Positions 49,140 through 62,540 of a stretch of 64,000 nt of DNA are shown piece by piece. The notes below the pieces were generated by a model that saw only the letters and a program-made list of their open reading frames with translations, did not search any database and was not told where the DNA came from. The DNA comes from Viscum album. Lineage: Eukaryota > Streptophyta > Magnoliopsida > Santalales > Viscaceae. Where the stretch lies: NCBI GenBank assembly GCA_963277665.1, contig OY728166.1, positions 546,651,219 to 546,715,218 on the forward strand, given 5' to 3'. Both the position numbers and the translations under genes were made by a program. How positions within the stretch are numbered: position 1 is the first letter of the stretch; the number at the start of each line of letters is the position of its first letter.

Positions 49140-51265
49140 GATTAATTTTTTTAGGAAAAGTGTGTTGTTTTTCATTGGTTATGGAACTAGATATCCCACT
49201 ACCAGAAAGGGGTAAATCCTTATAGCTCCTAATTCTATTAGGGAGAAGATGGTGTAGCCTATTTCTGTTCATTTGGCTAGCCCAACCTTTAGTGCAGTTG
49301 ACGTTATGAAACATCAAGTCTCTTGTAATGGTAGAAGAGTATAACGAAGTCTTCCTTGAAGATGTTACAGGTTTACTTCCCCTCTGAGAGATAGAATTCC
49401 CTATTGTTTTACACCCCACATTGGAATCTATATTTATTATAGTATATCAGATGTCTCCTAAAGATCTTCATGATATGGGGGTGAAGATGGAGGAATTTCA
49501 GAAAAAGGGCATCTTAAGAACCAGTTATTCACCCTAGGATTCCCTAGGTGATATTTGTTGATGACATATTTTTTTTACTCAACGTTTGAGAAGGAGCATG
49601 AAAGACACTTAAAAATTGTCTTGTATACACTTCAAGAGCACTAGATTCATGAAAAACACATGAAGTGTCAGTTATGGATTCAAAAGGTCCCTTTTTCAGG
49701 GACAAGTCATCTCAGAGGCTAGAGTTACAGTGAATCCAGTGATGGTTGAGACCGTATAAGAAGAACTAATTGAACCATTATCTTGAGTTAGCAGTAGTAT
49801 TCATTTCATTGAATATGAAGAGATACTACATGATGGGAATGAAATTCATCATCTAAATTGACCAAAATATTCGAAAGTGTGTCTTCTCTTATAAAGACTA
49901 AGGATTGAGATAGAGACAACACATATAGTTCCTCTTGGACTATGACTTGGAGTTTTTCTATACACATGGGAAGAAGAATGTGGAAGCAAAATCTCTCATC
50001 GGAAATCTAGATAGAAGTTACTAAATGAGGCATCGTAGTGGTTTTCCTCATTGTATTTATCCTTCATGGATGCTGATGGAGTATTTTATCTCTAGTTGTT
50101 GGTTGTTACACCTCCACATTTAATACGAGTTAGGGAGGAATTGATTGAGGATACCGAAGGTGAGTCTTTATGTGCTCAGATACACACATTGAATACCCTA
50201 GAAGGATATTATTTAGGTGGGAGGAACATCATTCATTTCAAATGATGCACGGTTGTAGCAGTGGACCCCTAGAGTGGAGATATGCATTAAGATATGTCTA
50301 TGTGTGACAAGGAGGACACTGGGGATGATGGAATGGTGTGAAGCTATTCCTAAATATTGATATAAATGTTGAAATCATGTTTGAATAAGTTTCATGATTT
50401 TTCAACTCACCGTGTCAAGCCCCTATTCTTGGAAGGGGGTTCTCCTTCTCATTATTACGGTAATCGGAAGGATGTGGAATGGAATATCAATGGACTTCAT
50501 TATGGGATTACCACCTATATCTATAAGATATGATACCACATGATTTTTCATTGAATGACTCCCATGTTGTCCCACTTCTTAACTACCTTAGAGAATTTTT
50601 TTAGTGAGAGTTTGGGACGCTTTTTCATGTAGAAGATAGTTCGACTACATAGAGTTTCATCAACGATTGATTTGTATCGTGATGATAACTTTACATCATA
50701 GTTTTGGAAGGTATTGCGCGAAGTGATAAAATAAAATGTTTAGATCATTTAGGAGTATATTAAGAATGAATATAGCCATCTGAGTTTTATGCTGAAAGAT
50801 GGTCGAGACCTTTGGAGTTTGATGAAGGAGAACAAGTCCTCCTTTGGGTCTCACCTCGATGAGGGTTACAATGATTTTTCAGGGGTGAAAAAATATATCT
50901 GTGGATAATAGCCCATATTTCAGGTGCATTTCATAGTTGGTGAGGTATCATACCACTTGTTGCTACCCCCATAATAGGGCTGGGTATAAAATAGATTCCA
51001 CATGTCACAGATGATGAGATTCATGCAAATCCCATTGCAATTCATGATCTAGGGTGTTTTGGACATCCATATTGGAGTGACATGGGTTGAGTACCCAATG
51101 AAGATAAGGGATCCTTAATGTATGAAATTTTCCCTTGGTGTATGTTCGGAGTCAGCCGAAGGATATTTGGAAAAGCACATGGGAGGCGGAGGCTTAAATT
51201 CGTACACAGTATTCTAAATTTTTGGTTGAGTAGACTTTGTTTGGATTTCAAGGATGTAAATCCTG
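49140..51265 (+). pseudogene. E3 pol relic: RT, RNase H, integrase, C-terminal domain
   Basis: RT N-terminal part: DVTGLLPL then stop then EIEFPIVL at 49,361, YQMSPKDLHDMGVKMEEF and KKGILRTSYSP ending near 49,533. The next motif is FVDDI at 49,554, so most of the RT palm between SPW and the catalytic FVDD is deleted. KEHERHL-, H-KCQLW- and VPFF-like segments follow to about 49,700. RNase H: ELAVVF near 49,786 and LDYDLEFFYTHGKKNVEAKS at 49,935. Integrase: WNGISMDFIMGLP at 50,475 and IVRLHRVSSTIDLYRDDNF at 50,636, where Tyr replaces the Asp expected in the SDRDPRF motif. GPF/Y-type tail: RPLEFDEGEQVLLWVSPR near 50,810. C-terminal STWEAEA-IRTQYSKFL at 51,171. Stops and frameshifts throughout. 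Confidence 0.82.
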
Positions 51266-51278
51266 AAGGTGGGGATAA
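51266..51278 (+). other. E3 polypurine tract
   Basis: AAGGTGGGGATAA directly precedes TGTAATGG, the LTR start. It fits the AAGGTGGGGA-type tract of plant gypsy elements. Confidence 0.7.
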
Positions 51279-54200
51279 TGTAATGGATTGGTTTTTCCTG
51301 ATTCTATATTTATGAACTTATTTGCAAAATTATGATACCAAATTCTTTTTCAGCATGGGATTCAGAGGCCTAGTGTGCCCGAAAAAATCCATTAGAAAAT
51401 GTTAAACTTTTAAATAGTGTGGGAGTGAATTTTTCCAGAAAATTAGAACAAAATCAACATGGTTTTACAAATCATAAATGTAAGGGAACCATTGAATTTA
51501 GGATAATGTGTTTACCTTAGGGGTTATATAAAATTAGATTAAGCACATCTGCTATGAGTATACCCAAAAAGGGCGTAACTGTATATAAAATTATTAAATA
51601 AAATTATTTTATTTCAATACCTTTAAAACACATAAAGAGTAAATTTGATTGAAAATATGAGACCACCATTGAGTTTGTAATGGGGTGTTTTCCTTATGTG
51701 TGGTCAAACCTCAATTGGCGCAAGTTGAGGCTGAATGATAGTTTTTGGATGTGAAATTCATTAAAATATTAAATAAAAATATATTAAATTGGATGTTATG
51801 TATTCATGTAATGAAAGTGACATTTTTTAATAAGCCTAGTCATATATCCAGGGATATCTTTATAACCCATGGGTTTTTTTTAGGCAAGGTGATTGAGGAT
51901 GTAAATGGTAATGATGTTTTGGATACTTGATCTTAGTCAGGAGATGATAGATCGAATATCATAATTCAGCTCAAGCATCGACAATTACATCATTGCATAG
52001 ACCTTCCTTCAAAAGTGATAGAACCAAATCATGCTCTGGGGTTGGATTTCATTTCCTTTTATTACCTGTTTTGGAATTAATGACAAACATAGACCTACTC
52101 ATGTTCAATTCTACCCGCGTATTTCTCATTCTTGCAGGATATGATTTTATTAGTGTGGGGTTATGGGAGAATAACCTTTGATTTTTAGTAGGATTTTGAT
52201 TTACCTACTAATGGAAACGAACCATGATTGACAAAAACATCAATTAAGGACAATTCTTATTTGTTGATTTATGCTTTTCTCCACCATCGTTCATCATTCA
52301 TCCAAGGTATTCCTCAATTGGATTATGACTTGATGGTTTTTGATTGATCAATTTTATCACAATAGATATTTTCCACATTGATCCGATATTGAAAATTTGA
52401 TATCGAAATAGCATGAAGAAGGTGTGACAATGGTGGTTGCAAATGGATCAAAGTGGTGTACGAGATATATCCCCTTGATTGAATATTCAACAAGAGAGAT
52501 CATGGAATGGATTCGATACTATAGTAGTGATGGTGATGACTAGTTGTTTGTGACGGTGATTCTGGTTCGAAGAAAGGACCACCCCACCAACGACTGTAGG
52601 TCAAGGAAGATGGATCGACTTGTGGTGATGTGCAATAGTGCTGATGGAACTGCATGGCGACACTGCTACTCGGCGGGAGGAATCCACAACAGAATGGCTG
52701 TGAACAGCAAATAGGGCCACCAACTCAAAGACCAATAGCAAACTTGGTTGGATGCGACAGTTGGTTGGGTCACAATTAATAGGACCATAGACCTTCATGA
52801 CTATAGAGGTACCCCGCAGAAACCACAATAGTGAGTTAACACGGTGGACCGCCTTGTTGAATTGATTTTTTTCCCATGTTGATTGGGTAGGGATGCAACA
52901 CTCACGTGTTTTGGGTGGACGAACTGGCTCACTAGAGTGGGCCGGGGTGGATCTAGAGGCCCATACCAGTAGTGGGTTGTGATGATAGCTTGTCGGTCTA
53001 GTAAAAATGGTTAGTCTTATCCGGGGCAGGCTGAACTCAGGTGACCAAGTCAGACTGGACCAAGAACTAACCATCCCCATTTCACTAAAATGGGTGTATC
53101 TTTCAAATATTTTGGACATTTAACGAGTCATTTGTGTAATTAAGAACCTAATGAAAATGAGGAACATTTGAGATATATTGATGGATTTTTAGTTATAATA
53201 GCAGGGGATGGTAGGGTTCTTTTTGTCTTTCATATGAGGGATCGATGAAAGATCCTGATACCATCACAGTGGGTGATAGTAGAGGTTGAGTGTTTACACC
53301 AGGTTTTCCCTCTGAAGGATTGATTCAGGATCCCATTATTATCATATAGGATGTTCCATGTTCCTAAATAAGTTGTTTCTGCCCGATATTTTTCAGTAAC
53401 TCTATAGGCTAGAGCATGTATTGCACCGATAGGCCTGGTCATTCCTCACTTCTCTTCATGGTACCATATATAGGGTTAGAGGATAAGGTGTGACCAATAT
53501 TTACCTGGGAACTAACACCTATGCATGATTAAACATCAAGTAGGGCTAAAATGTCCCATAGTGAGACCTAGGTGCAAGTCCCCATATCTGTGAATCGAGA
53601 TAAATTCCTTACCTTGGTGACATGGCCTGACAAGTTTACATAAGGTAGTTATATGTGTGATCACATTGGGTGGGGCCCAAACTTGCAGGACCTCTCTATG
53701 ATGGTCTCTAATGACATCATAGCTCACTGGGAGAGTTATCGTTGAAATATCATTCCTTGAGTAGAATTCTGTGACTAAGGATTGGTTATAATATCAGGAC
53801 TCCTTGTGTTAGTGAGATCAGACCTTTTAGGGAAACATAGAGATCTATCAAGACATGATGTTCTCTCAGATTATTTTGGTTGACTTTTTATACATGTTTA
53901 ATATCAGATAGTTCGAGGAGTATGATCTCCAGGAAACAAGTGTTCTATGAGAGGAACCATATAGCTATAAGTGGATGAGACATTGCATTATGGGATTCCT
54001 TACGAGTATACCCAGATTTTCTTTTTTATATGTTTTTTTTGAAAAATACATGTGTGGATATGATTGTCTCTTATCAATGGTGTTTCTTTTGTGATCATTT
54101 GATTTGTTTTTAATGGTTTTTTACTAAGTGGTTTTAATCACTCCTATAAGGGCTTTGCTGCAAGTGTCATGTATTGTATAGATAGTGGACTCTTTAATAG

Positions 54201-54632
54201 TGTTCGAGGAAGACTAGGACTATGTAGGGCCTTGTATATTCCAATAAACCGAGGTGTGTTTTGGTGGATTATATACCATAGTCTTGTGCATTACCATTTA
54301 GTAGGATCTATTGGGGTTTTGTACAGATGAGATTTAGTACTTGTGTTATATACTCTTTCTTTTTTGATGTGCTTATATTCTATCATGGTTGTACTTTACT
54401 TTTTTTTATTTCATACTCTATTATTGGGATATAGTGGTATAAATGAATTTACTTTATTTGGGTTTTAACTTTCCAACATCTTGGGCTTGTAGTACTGTGA
54501 ATTTGTACATATATTAAGGAAAATTCCACCTATTTGTGGGATATGCCTACTCAGTGCTAGTCGCCAACCCCTGACCTGTCTTAAGTGGGATTGGGGTAGT
54601 CTCGGTACAGGGCCCGGGTATGGGTCATGACA
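51279..54632 (+). repeat. E3 3' LTR
   Basis: About 3.35 kb, ending GGGTCATGACA. It aligns to the 5' LTR in order. A segment of roughly 490 bp at about 53,890-54,385 has no counterpart in the 5' copy. The largest ORF of the window (172 codons, minus strand, 52,601-53,119) lies in its GC-richer core and has no recognisable product. Confidence 0.8.
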
Positions 54633-54637
54633 TGATA

Positions 54638-56030
54638 CCATATTAAACTCTAAGGGAAATTTTTTATATATGTTGTAATCCATCAAGAATATATTACAGT
54701 TTTTAGATAATAGATATTTGAATAACATATAGATGGAAATAATGATTGAAAAGGGTTAAGAAGAAACGATATGGGGCTCCCAAAATGGATATTGGATGTC
54801 TCTCCATGACTGAGGGGGAGGGACCCACTCAATGGCCATCAGAACCACAGAAGGTGAGTCTGCATCATAGAATCCCCCAATGGGAAGAAACCCTATTTAT
54901 TGAATCATTACACCCTCATATATATGATCAGGTGGGGATTGGGTTCTATATTGGTATCATAAATCCCATGTTCATTGTCTTCCATTGGAAAAGATGATGG
55001 TCTCTATTAATAATTCTACATTTGTGACAAAGGTTTTGTGGTGTGGACTATTTAGATATGTGGATTCTTTTTAATTATCCAATGGATGGGATATAAAGAT
55101 AATTATAAAGTCTTAAATCCTAGGTTTTGTAATTTTAAAAATATATTTATTGTATCTTTCTTATGTTGTAATCCTACTCTTACAACCTTGTGACTACAAT
55201 ATGACTAGACCTTTTATATTTTTTTCGGTGGAATATTATTGGGTATTTATATAATCACCCCATCACCAGAATCATTTCCAACATAATCCAAGTCTTATAA
55301 AGAAGATAAATAGTTTGGTGGTGACCTTTTTTGACAAGGTGATGGTGGACATTAAAGCTATTGATAGTTTTTCATAAAGGATTATATTAATATCTTTTTC
55401 TTCTTAAATACAATGATATATACACTACTGGAATTTCTGGTTTTTTCATTTATGGTGGTTTTAGGGGTGTTTCTTCCACAATATAATTATGACTTGAATA
55501 CTGGTTATGTTTTTATTAAATATATAGGTATTCCAAAGGATTATATATGCTCGTTAAATTCATTTACATTTCCATAAATTCTTACTATCTTATTTATGGA
55601 TATGTTTAACTATTTAAAGGTGAATTAATTTAATGTCTCTAAATCCTATTTATATTCTTAATCAATACTCTACAACATCCTTATGTCTATTTTTGGTGGG
55701 TTTTTGTGGAAATCATTGCATAACTCTACCCAAAAGTGGTCTATATGGGTGTTACTGTGTCACATATCAAGTTTGATACTTATATTGCTTCAACCATTAT
55801 TACCTTGTATAACAATATTTAAGATGTGTAAGCCATTGACACAAAAATGGAAGGGCATATAGTTTCTAATTGAGTGTAATATTTTAAAAACAATTATTTC
55901 CTTAATTATAATTAATCATTCATTTTAGTCAGTATATGTTGTGAGAAATGATACAAAAAAATCAATTTCATCATTAAAGATTAATTAGATAACAGTATTA
56001 TGAAATAAGACACAAAAAAAAATCAATTTT
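54638..56030. other. Spacer right of E3, nothing recognised
   Basis: Mixed-composition sequence to about 55,000 (including an 83-codon ORF at 54,746-54,997 without known motifs), then AT-rich DNA. No repeat structure or protein motif supports a call. Confidence 0.45.
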
Positions 56031-57959
56031 AGGATAGTAAATTATTTGAATCAGTTTAATTTAATGTGACATTCTAATAATTTGTTATGTTAAACTTGAT
56101 AAATATAATTTATTATGACAATTTTATAAAATAATTATACAAAAATGTTGTTTTAATATTCCATTTTACATTTTTAATTATAATTTAGTAACATAAAACA
56201 TATTTAATAATTATTGTTAACTTTAAATTTTTCCACAATATTTTTTTTCATTCAATTTTAAAAATATAATTTAATTTCATTCAAATTTAATGGATTTAAA
56301 TATTTAATATTACATATATTATAAAATAAAATATAAATTATGGATATTATGGATGAAAATTACATATTATAGGAGTAATTGATATTATTTTGATAAATAA
56401 TTTTTTTATTATTATTTTTATATTATTTTATTATTTAATATGGTTGGTTGTAAATTAAATTGATTGTTCTGTATAACGCATATGATAAAATCTAACATTT
56501 TTATTTTTTAGGAATAATATCTATATAGTGTATAAATTTATTAACCATAGGTGTTATTTTTAAAAAATATTATGTAATTTTATTTATAGATAATTTATTA
56601 TGTTTATATTTTATTAGTTAAAAGGTTATTATGTATTATTGTAAAATATTATTTCATTATTCTAAATTAATATATTTTTATAGGAAATTAATTGTAATAT
56701 TTTGGTTTATATTTACATTTATTAAATTTAGATAATGGATAATTTTATAATCATTAAGAGTTCTATTGTTATAAATTATAAGTAATTTAAATTATACTAT
56801 CATGGATTACATATTACTGTAATTTTTTTTCATATATTATCTTTTAAATGTATGTTGAAAAATTATCACAAGTATATAGGACTATATATGAATGTACATT
56901 GAAGATTTCATGATCTTAAAAAAAATGATTATTGGTTTTATTTAATTGATAAATATCATTCAGTTGTTTTTTATAATGATTTGAATTTTGATAATATTTT
57001 TATTAGGGCAAGATATTGGATTTTTATTTTCTTCTAGAATAAATTTTATTCAAATTATCACATTGTATTCTTTTTTCAATAAATAATGGTACTAAAAAGT
57101 ATCATCAGATTTAAATCTTATGAATTAGACGATATAATATTAACTAATTTTCTATTCATCAAGAAAATACATTATTTTTAGTCATAAATATATAATATTT
57201 TTTTAGGATAGTTAATGTTAAGAAGGATGTGTTAATGGATTTTAAATAACTTTGTAAAAAATAGTTTACAATGGTTCAGTTTCAATTCAAATATGATAAA
57301 TGATTATGTTGGTTTTATAGAAAAAGGGGTTTTTAATGAATTATGTTCATATATTGAGGGAGTTTAATTTTTTCATTTTCCACAATTAGTATATTTTCCA
57401 ATAGAAGTATTTAACTGAAATCAATTTAATTTCAAAGAGTTTGGGTTAATCCACAATTTCTTTCTTCTAATATTATTTGTCAGATAAATTTTTAATTTAA
57501 TTTTTTAATTATTATTACTCATTTTATTTTTATATTGAAAGAATTTACAAAATTTAAATTAGTTTCCATATCATGTTTCAAGGAATCATTTCATAAATGA
57601 TTAAAATGTTTGATTATGTGAACAAAATTATTTTTAAAAAAATACTATTGGCTAAAAATATGATTTAATGAAGTTCTAGAATAAAAAATTATGTTAAAAT
57701 TTGATTTTCATTTTAGAAATTTTAAATTTTAAATTTTTTAAAATGTTTGTATATTATTTTATTTATTTATTATTTTTTAAACAAGATTCAATTTGAAAAT
57801 GAATGGTTAATGTTGATTATAGTGATTTTTTTATTAAATAATATTTGAATGGTAAATTTTATGTTTTTTATAATTTTATAAGTTATTTAATGTTAATATC
57901 AAAATATTATTTTTTATATTCACCATATAACATTAAATAATTATTATTTATATTTTTTT
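56031..57959 (+). repeat. Tandem duplication, unit 1 (~1.93 kb)
   Basis: Begins AGGATAGTAAATTATTTG and is followed head-to-tail by unit 2, offset 1929 bp at the start. Long matching runs occur throughout, for example TATAGGAGTAATTGATATTA (56,369 and 58,302) and GGGCAAGATATTGGATTTTT (57,006 and 58,940). The unit is very AT-rich and noncoding. Confidence 0.85.
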
Positions 57960-60245
57960 AGGATAGCAAATTATTTGGATTACTTTAATTTAATGTGACA
58001 TTCTAAATTTTTTTTCTGTTCAACATGATAAATATAATTTTGTTATAAAATTTTATAAAATAATTATAAAAAAATAATGTTTATATATTCCATTTAACAT
58101 TTTTAATTATAATTTAGTAACATATAATACATATTCAATAATAATTATTGTCTTTAAATGTGTCCAAAATATTTTTTTTCATTCAATTTTAAAAATATAA
58201 TTTAATTTCTTTTATATTTAATGGATTTAAATATTTAATATTACTTATATTATAAAATAAAATATAAAATATGGATCTTATGGATGAAAATTACATATTA
58301 TAGGAGTAATTGATATTATTTTGATAAATAAATTTTTTATTATAATTTTTATCATATTTTATTATTTAATATGGGTGGTTGTAAATTAAATTGATTGTTC
58401 TGTATAACGTATATGAAAAAATATAACATTTTTATTTTTTAGGAATAATATCTATGTAGTGTATAAATTTATGAACTATAGGTATTATTTTTTAAAAAGA
58501 TTACGTAATTTTATTTATGGAAAAATTATTATGTTTTTATTTTATTAGTTAAGTGGTTATTATGTATTATTGTGAAATATTATTTCATTATTCTAAATTA
58601 ATATATTTTTATAGGAAATTAATTGTAATATTTTGGCTTATATTTACATTTATTAAATTTAGATAATGGATAATTTTATAATCATTAAGAGTTCTATTGT
58701 TATAAATTATAAGTAATTTAAATTATACTATGATGGATTATATGTTGTTGTAATTTTTTTTTCAAATATTATCTTTTAAATGTATGTTGAAAAATTATCA
58801 CAATTATTTAGGACTATATATGATTGTACATTGAGGATTTTATGATATTTTAAAAAAAATGATTATTGGTTTTATTTAATTGATAAATATCATTTAGTTG
58901 TTTTTTATAATGATTTGAATTTAGACAATATTTTTATTAGGGCAAGATATTGGATTTTTATTTTCTTCTAGAAGTAATTTTATTGAAATTTTCACATTGT
59001 ATATTTATTTCAATAAATAATGGTACTAAAAAATATCATCAGATTTAAATCTTATGAATTGGACGATATAATATTAACTAATTTTCTCTTCATCAAAAAA
59101 ATACTTTATTACTAGTAAAAAATATATAAGAATTTTCTAGGATAGTTTAAGTTAAAAGGAGGTGTTAATGTATTTTTAATAACATTGTGAAAAATACTTG
59201 GGGTTTGGCGTAGTGGTAAGCACCCCGTAATACTATATAAAAAATGGGGGTTCAAAACCCATTGGGCGCAGGTAATGTAGCTGTACTATAGCGGGTACTG
59301 TAGCAGCGGCGGTACTGTTGATCGGCTGGTACTGTAGCGGTGACATGGCACTGTAGTAGCGGAGGTACTGTGCGGGTACTGTAGCAGCCGAGTTACTATT
59401 CAAAGAATAGGAATTTGTCCGAAAATTTGGGCCTACGGGCTATGTAATGGGCTACAAGCCCACTGGGCCTTTGGGCTATGTAATGGGTCTCCCTCTACCC
59501 AGTTAAAAGAGTTCATTGCTTTGGATTATTAATAAAAATGAGGCTTCGTCCCCAACCTTTAAAAAAAATTCAAATATGATAAATAATTGTTTAGGTTTTA
59601 TAGAAAAAGGGGTTTAAAATTAATTATGTGCATATATTGAGGGAGTTTAATATGTTCATTTTCCACAATTAATATATATTCCAATAGAAGTATTTAACTG
59701 AAATCAATTTAAATTCAATGAGTTTGGGGTAATCCACAATTATTTTCTTCCGATATTATTTTTCAGATAAATTTTAAATTTAATTTTTTAATAATTATTC
59801 CTCATTTTGTATTTATAATGAATGAATTTACAAAATTTAAATTAATTTCCATATCATGTTTCATGGAATCATTTCATAAAAGATTAAAATATTTGGTTAT
59901 GTCAAAAAATTATTTTTTTTAAAAACATTTGGCTAAAAATATTATTTAATGAAGTTATAGAATAAAAAATTGTGTTAAAATTCGATTTTCATTTTAGAAA
60001 TTTTAAATTTTTTATTTTTTAAAATGTTTATATATTATTTTATTTATTTATTATTTTTTAAACAATATTCAATTTAAAAAGGAATGGTTAATGTTCATTA
60101 TAGTGATTTTGTTTTTAAATAAGATTTGAATGGTAAATTTTATGTTTTTTTATAAATTTATAATTTATTTAATGTTAATATCAAAATAATATATTTTTAT
60201 TCACCATATGACATTAAATAATTATTATTTATATATTTTTTAGAA
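57960..60245 (+). repeat. Tandem duplication, unit 2, interrupted by a SINE
   Basis: A copy of unit 1 with scattered differences plus an extra 0.37 kb, the SINE at 59,197-59,568. Without the SINE it is about 1.91 kb. Both units end with an ATTATTATTTATAT...TTTTTAG stretch. I saw no third copy on either side. Confidence 0.85.
59197..59568 (+). mobile_element. tRNA-derived SINE
   Basis: A GC-richer insert in AT-rich DNA. The head resembles a tRNA: A box TGGCGTAGTGG (59,206-59,216) and B box GGTTCAAAACC (59,249-59,259), followed by GGGCGCAGG. The body has about seven variants of GGTACTGTAGC (59,270-59,395), then two GGGCTATGTAATGGG copies (about 59,437-59,490). It ends in an A-rich tail of eight A residues. 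Compared with unit 1, about 20 bases of target (GTTTACAATGG...) are missing, and I see no clean TSD. The GC content suggests a fairly recent arrival. SINEs encode no protein and rely on LINE RT. Confidence 0.8.
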
Positions 60246-61445
60246 TAATTTATTTGTCTATATTGTACTTTTGACACGGAAATTTAATAAATGTTTTGTT
60301 ATGAAGAAATTAATTTTTTTATTATTAATAAAGAAAACATTAAATTCATATTAGATTATTCAATGGTTTTATTGAATCATGGGAATATGTTTCACCAAGA
60401 AACTACCATTACATTTTTATTTTACATTATGCATCTAATTTCATACATAATTAACGTGGTTTTCAATATAATGATAAATAATTTATAGAATTTATATTTA
60501 GTTTAACTATTTGTCCTTTGGGAATGTATTTTTAATATATAATAGTAAATTTTAGTTTTCATATTCCAATTTGATGCCTAATATTTTGCATGAAGATAAT
60601 AATATTAAAATAACTCTACATGAGAATAGATGAAGCATTAAACATTTGTTTATCGTTGAATTATTTATTGAGCTTCACATGATGGAAACATTATGATAAA
60701 ATAACATTAATTATATAATAAGAAATACAAGGAATAAATGAAATAATATTCATATATATGGATATTTGAAAAAATTATTTACGATTAATCCTAGAGAAGT
60801 TTTTGTATCAAGAAAATAATTATTGCTAGAAGAAAGAATCCACCAAATATTAATGTGTGGATACAACATTAAATGTTTAATACAAATATATTAGTTAATG
60901 ACATAGTTTTTTTATATTGTAACTGATTAGTCATGTCTATGACATATATTTTATTAATTTTTATATAGTATGAGAATCCTATGAAGAGTTTCATTAGAAT
61001 ATGTCTCATTTTAATTTCATAAAATATAATTTTATACAAAAAAAATTATCATATAGACCTCTGTGAACATACATATTATATTTGTTGGTAAAAAACTCTA
61101 AATGTTTTCAAATTAACAAATGATTTTATATATATGGAGTTTTATATGCCTTTAATATATAATCAAGTGCTAAATGCCATGATTAAATAATTCATGAACA
61201 ACCTATGTATAGCACACGCACACTCAATCATATTTTGTATTGCATGATACCTAATCTATGATAAAGTGATAAATAAATGGAATCATTAAAAATGAATATA
61301 TTTTAATTGAATAAAACAAATAAATTATTTTTTTCTTAAAAATATACATAAATATATACAATGAAAATTTTAATGGATTATATTTCTCAAATTAATTTCA
61401 AATCTCAGAAATTAAACAAAATTCAAATATTTATAAATATGAAAA

Positions 61446-61480
<35 letters not shown>

Positions 61481-62540
61481 GATGGATTATAACATTTGAG
61501 GTCTTCCTTGTATTGAGTAAAAAATCCACCGTATACGACTATTATTTTTGTATAAAACATTGTAAAACAAATTTATTAAATAAGAATTATGTTTTTATAA
61601 TGGGATCATCTTAGTCAGACTAAAAAATAACCTAATGGGGTTTACAAATAAATCAATCCCACCTCCACATAGACTAAAAGTAATTGACCAGTAATAATAG
61701 ATTGTGAAAATCTAATTTGTAGACTATTATTTTGGTAACATTACATTAAATTATGTCTATAAAACTAAACATTAGTGAAAAATAATAACATTAGTGTAGA
61801 CTAGTAAATTTAATATAGAAGTTTCATTCTTATAAATAATGAAACCCATGATTTTATTGTTATCAACCATGTTGGACATAGAGTGAATATCAAGGGACAT
61901 GACAAAATTGTATTGTCAAATAAATTATAGGATTAAAAAAGTTAAAAACCAACAATAATATTAGAATCACGTTTTTATCGGTTCCTATAAAACTATCAAT
62001 ATCCCCATGTATATTTTCATCCATTATGTTCATCACCTACTATAAAATGTAAATCCTAATGTCATTTTTTCATCAGATTTCAAATATATTGTGTATGATT
62101 TAAACAAAGTAATCCACATCAAATAGTGTCCCAAATAATAACTAATTATATATCTATACATGCACTAAATGAAATGGATGTATTAAATATAACATGTATA
62201 CACATATCAAACCATGGTCCCCCATTAAGAAACAGTTATGGATGAATTATACAATCAACATATAATTATCTAATTCAATTTGAATTCCTAATGTATAATT
62301 ACATAATGAAATCGTTTAAATAGATATCAATTATAAAAAACATATCTATAAGATCCCATATTTGTTGAAGTCATAGATTAATCTAGATTAGTGAGTTACA
62401 CCACTGTTGATAGAAACGTCACTAAAAATGTATACATCCCCACCAGATCTTCTCCTTGTCATAGTAAATATACTAACAATTTCAATCCATATAATACATT
62501 CAAATTGTAGTAGATTGAAAATATTATAAATTACTCCCAA
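60246..62540. other. AT-rich DNA with a (TA)n microsatellite
   Basis: No gene recognised. A 65-codon ORF at 60,291-60,488 is AT-driven; its HLISYIIN stretch only loosely resembles copia integrase. A (TA)n tract of 27 bases lies at 61,451-61,477. A short patch near 62,390-62,460 has mixed composition. Confidence 0.5.

Larger units (their letters stand above)
44070..54637 (+). mobile_element. E3: degraded Ty3/gypsy chromovirus-like element
   Basis: Two long, collinear but strongly diverged LTRs (44,075-46,811 and 51,279-54,632) flank a 4.5-kb interior with an iMet primer site, an unreadable gag region, a recognisable pol relic and a polypurine tract. The bases outside are TTATA (44,070-44,074) and TGATA (54,633-54,637), plausibly a TSD with one mutation. 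The LTR ends GGGTC(G/A)TGACA resemble the common TGTCACGACCC family. The element is old and dead. Confidence 0.85.

Noticed and set aside
52601..53119. 172-codon minus-strand ORF, the longest in the window
   Set aside because: It lies wholly inside the E3 3' LTR, is not open in the 5' LTR copy and has no recognisable domain.
54746..54997. 83-codon ORF with mixed composition
   Set aside because: No recognisable motif, no neighbours and no splice or promoter context to support a gene.
60291..60488. 65-codon ORF with loose similarity to copia integrase
   Set aside because: The match is short, AT-biased and has no supporting motifs around it.
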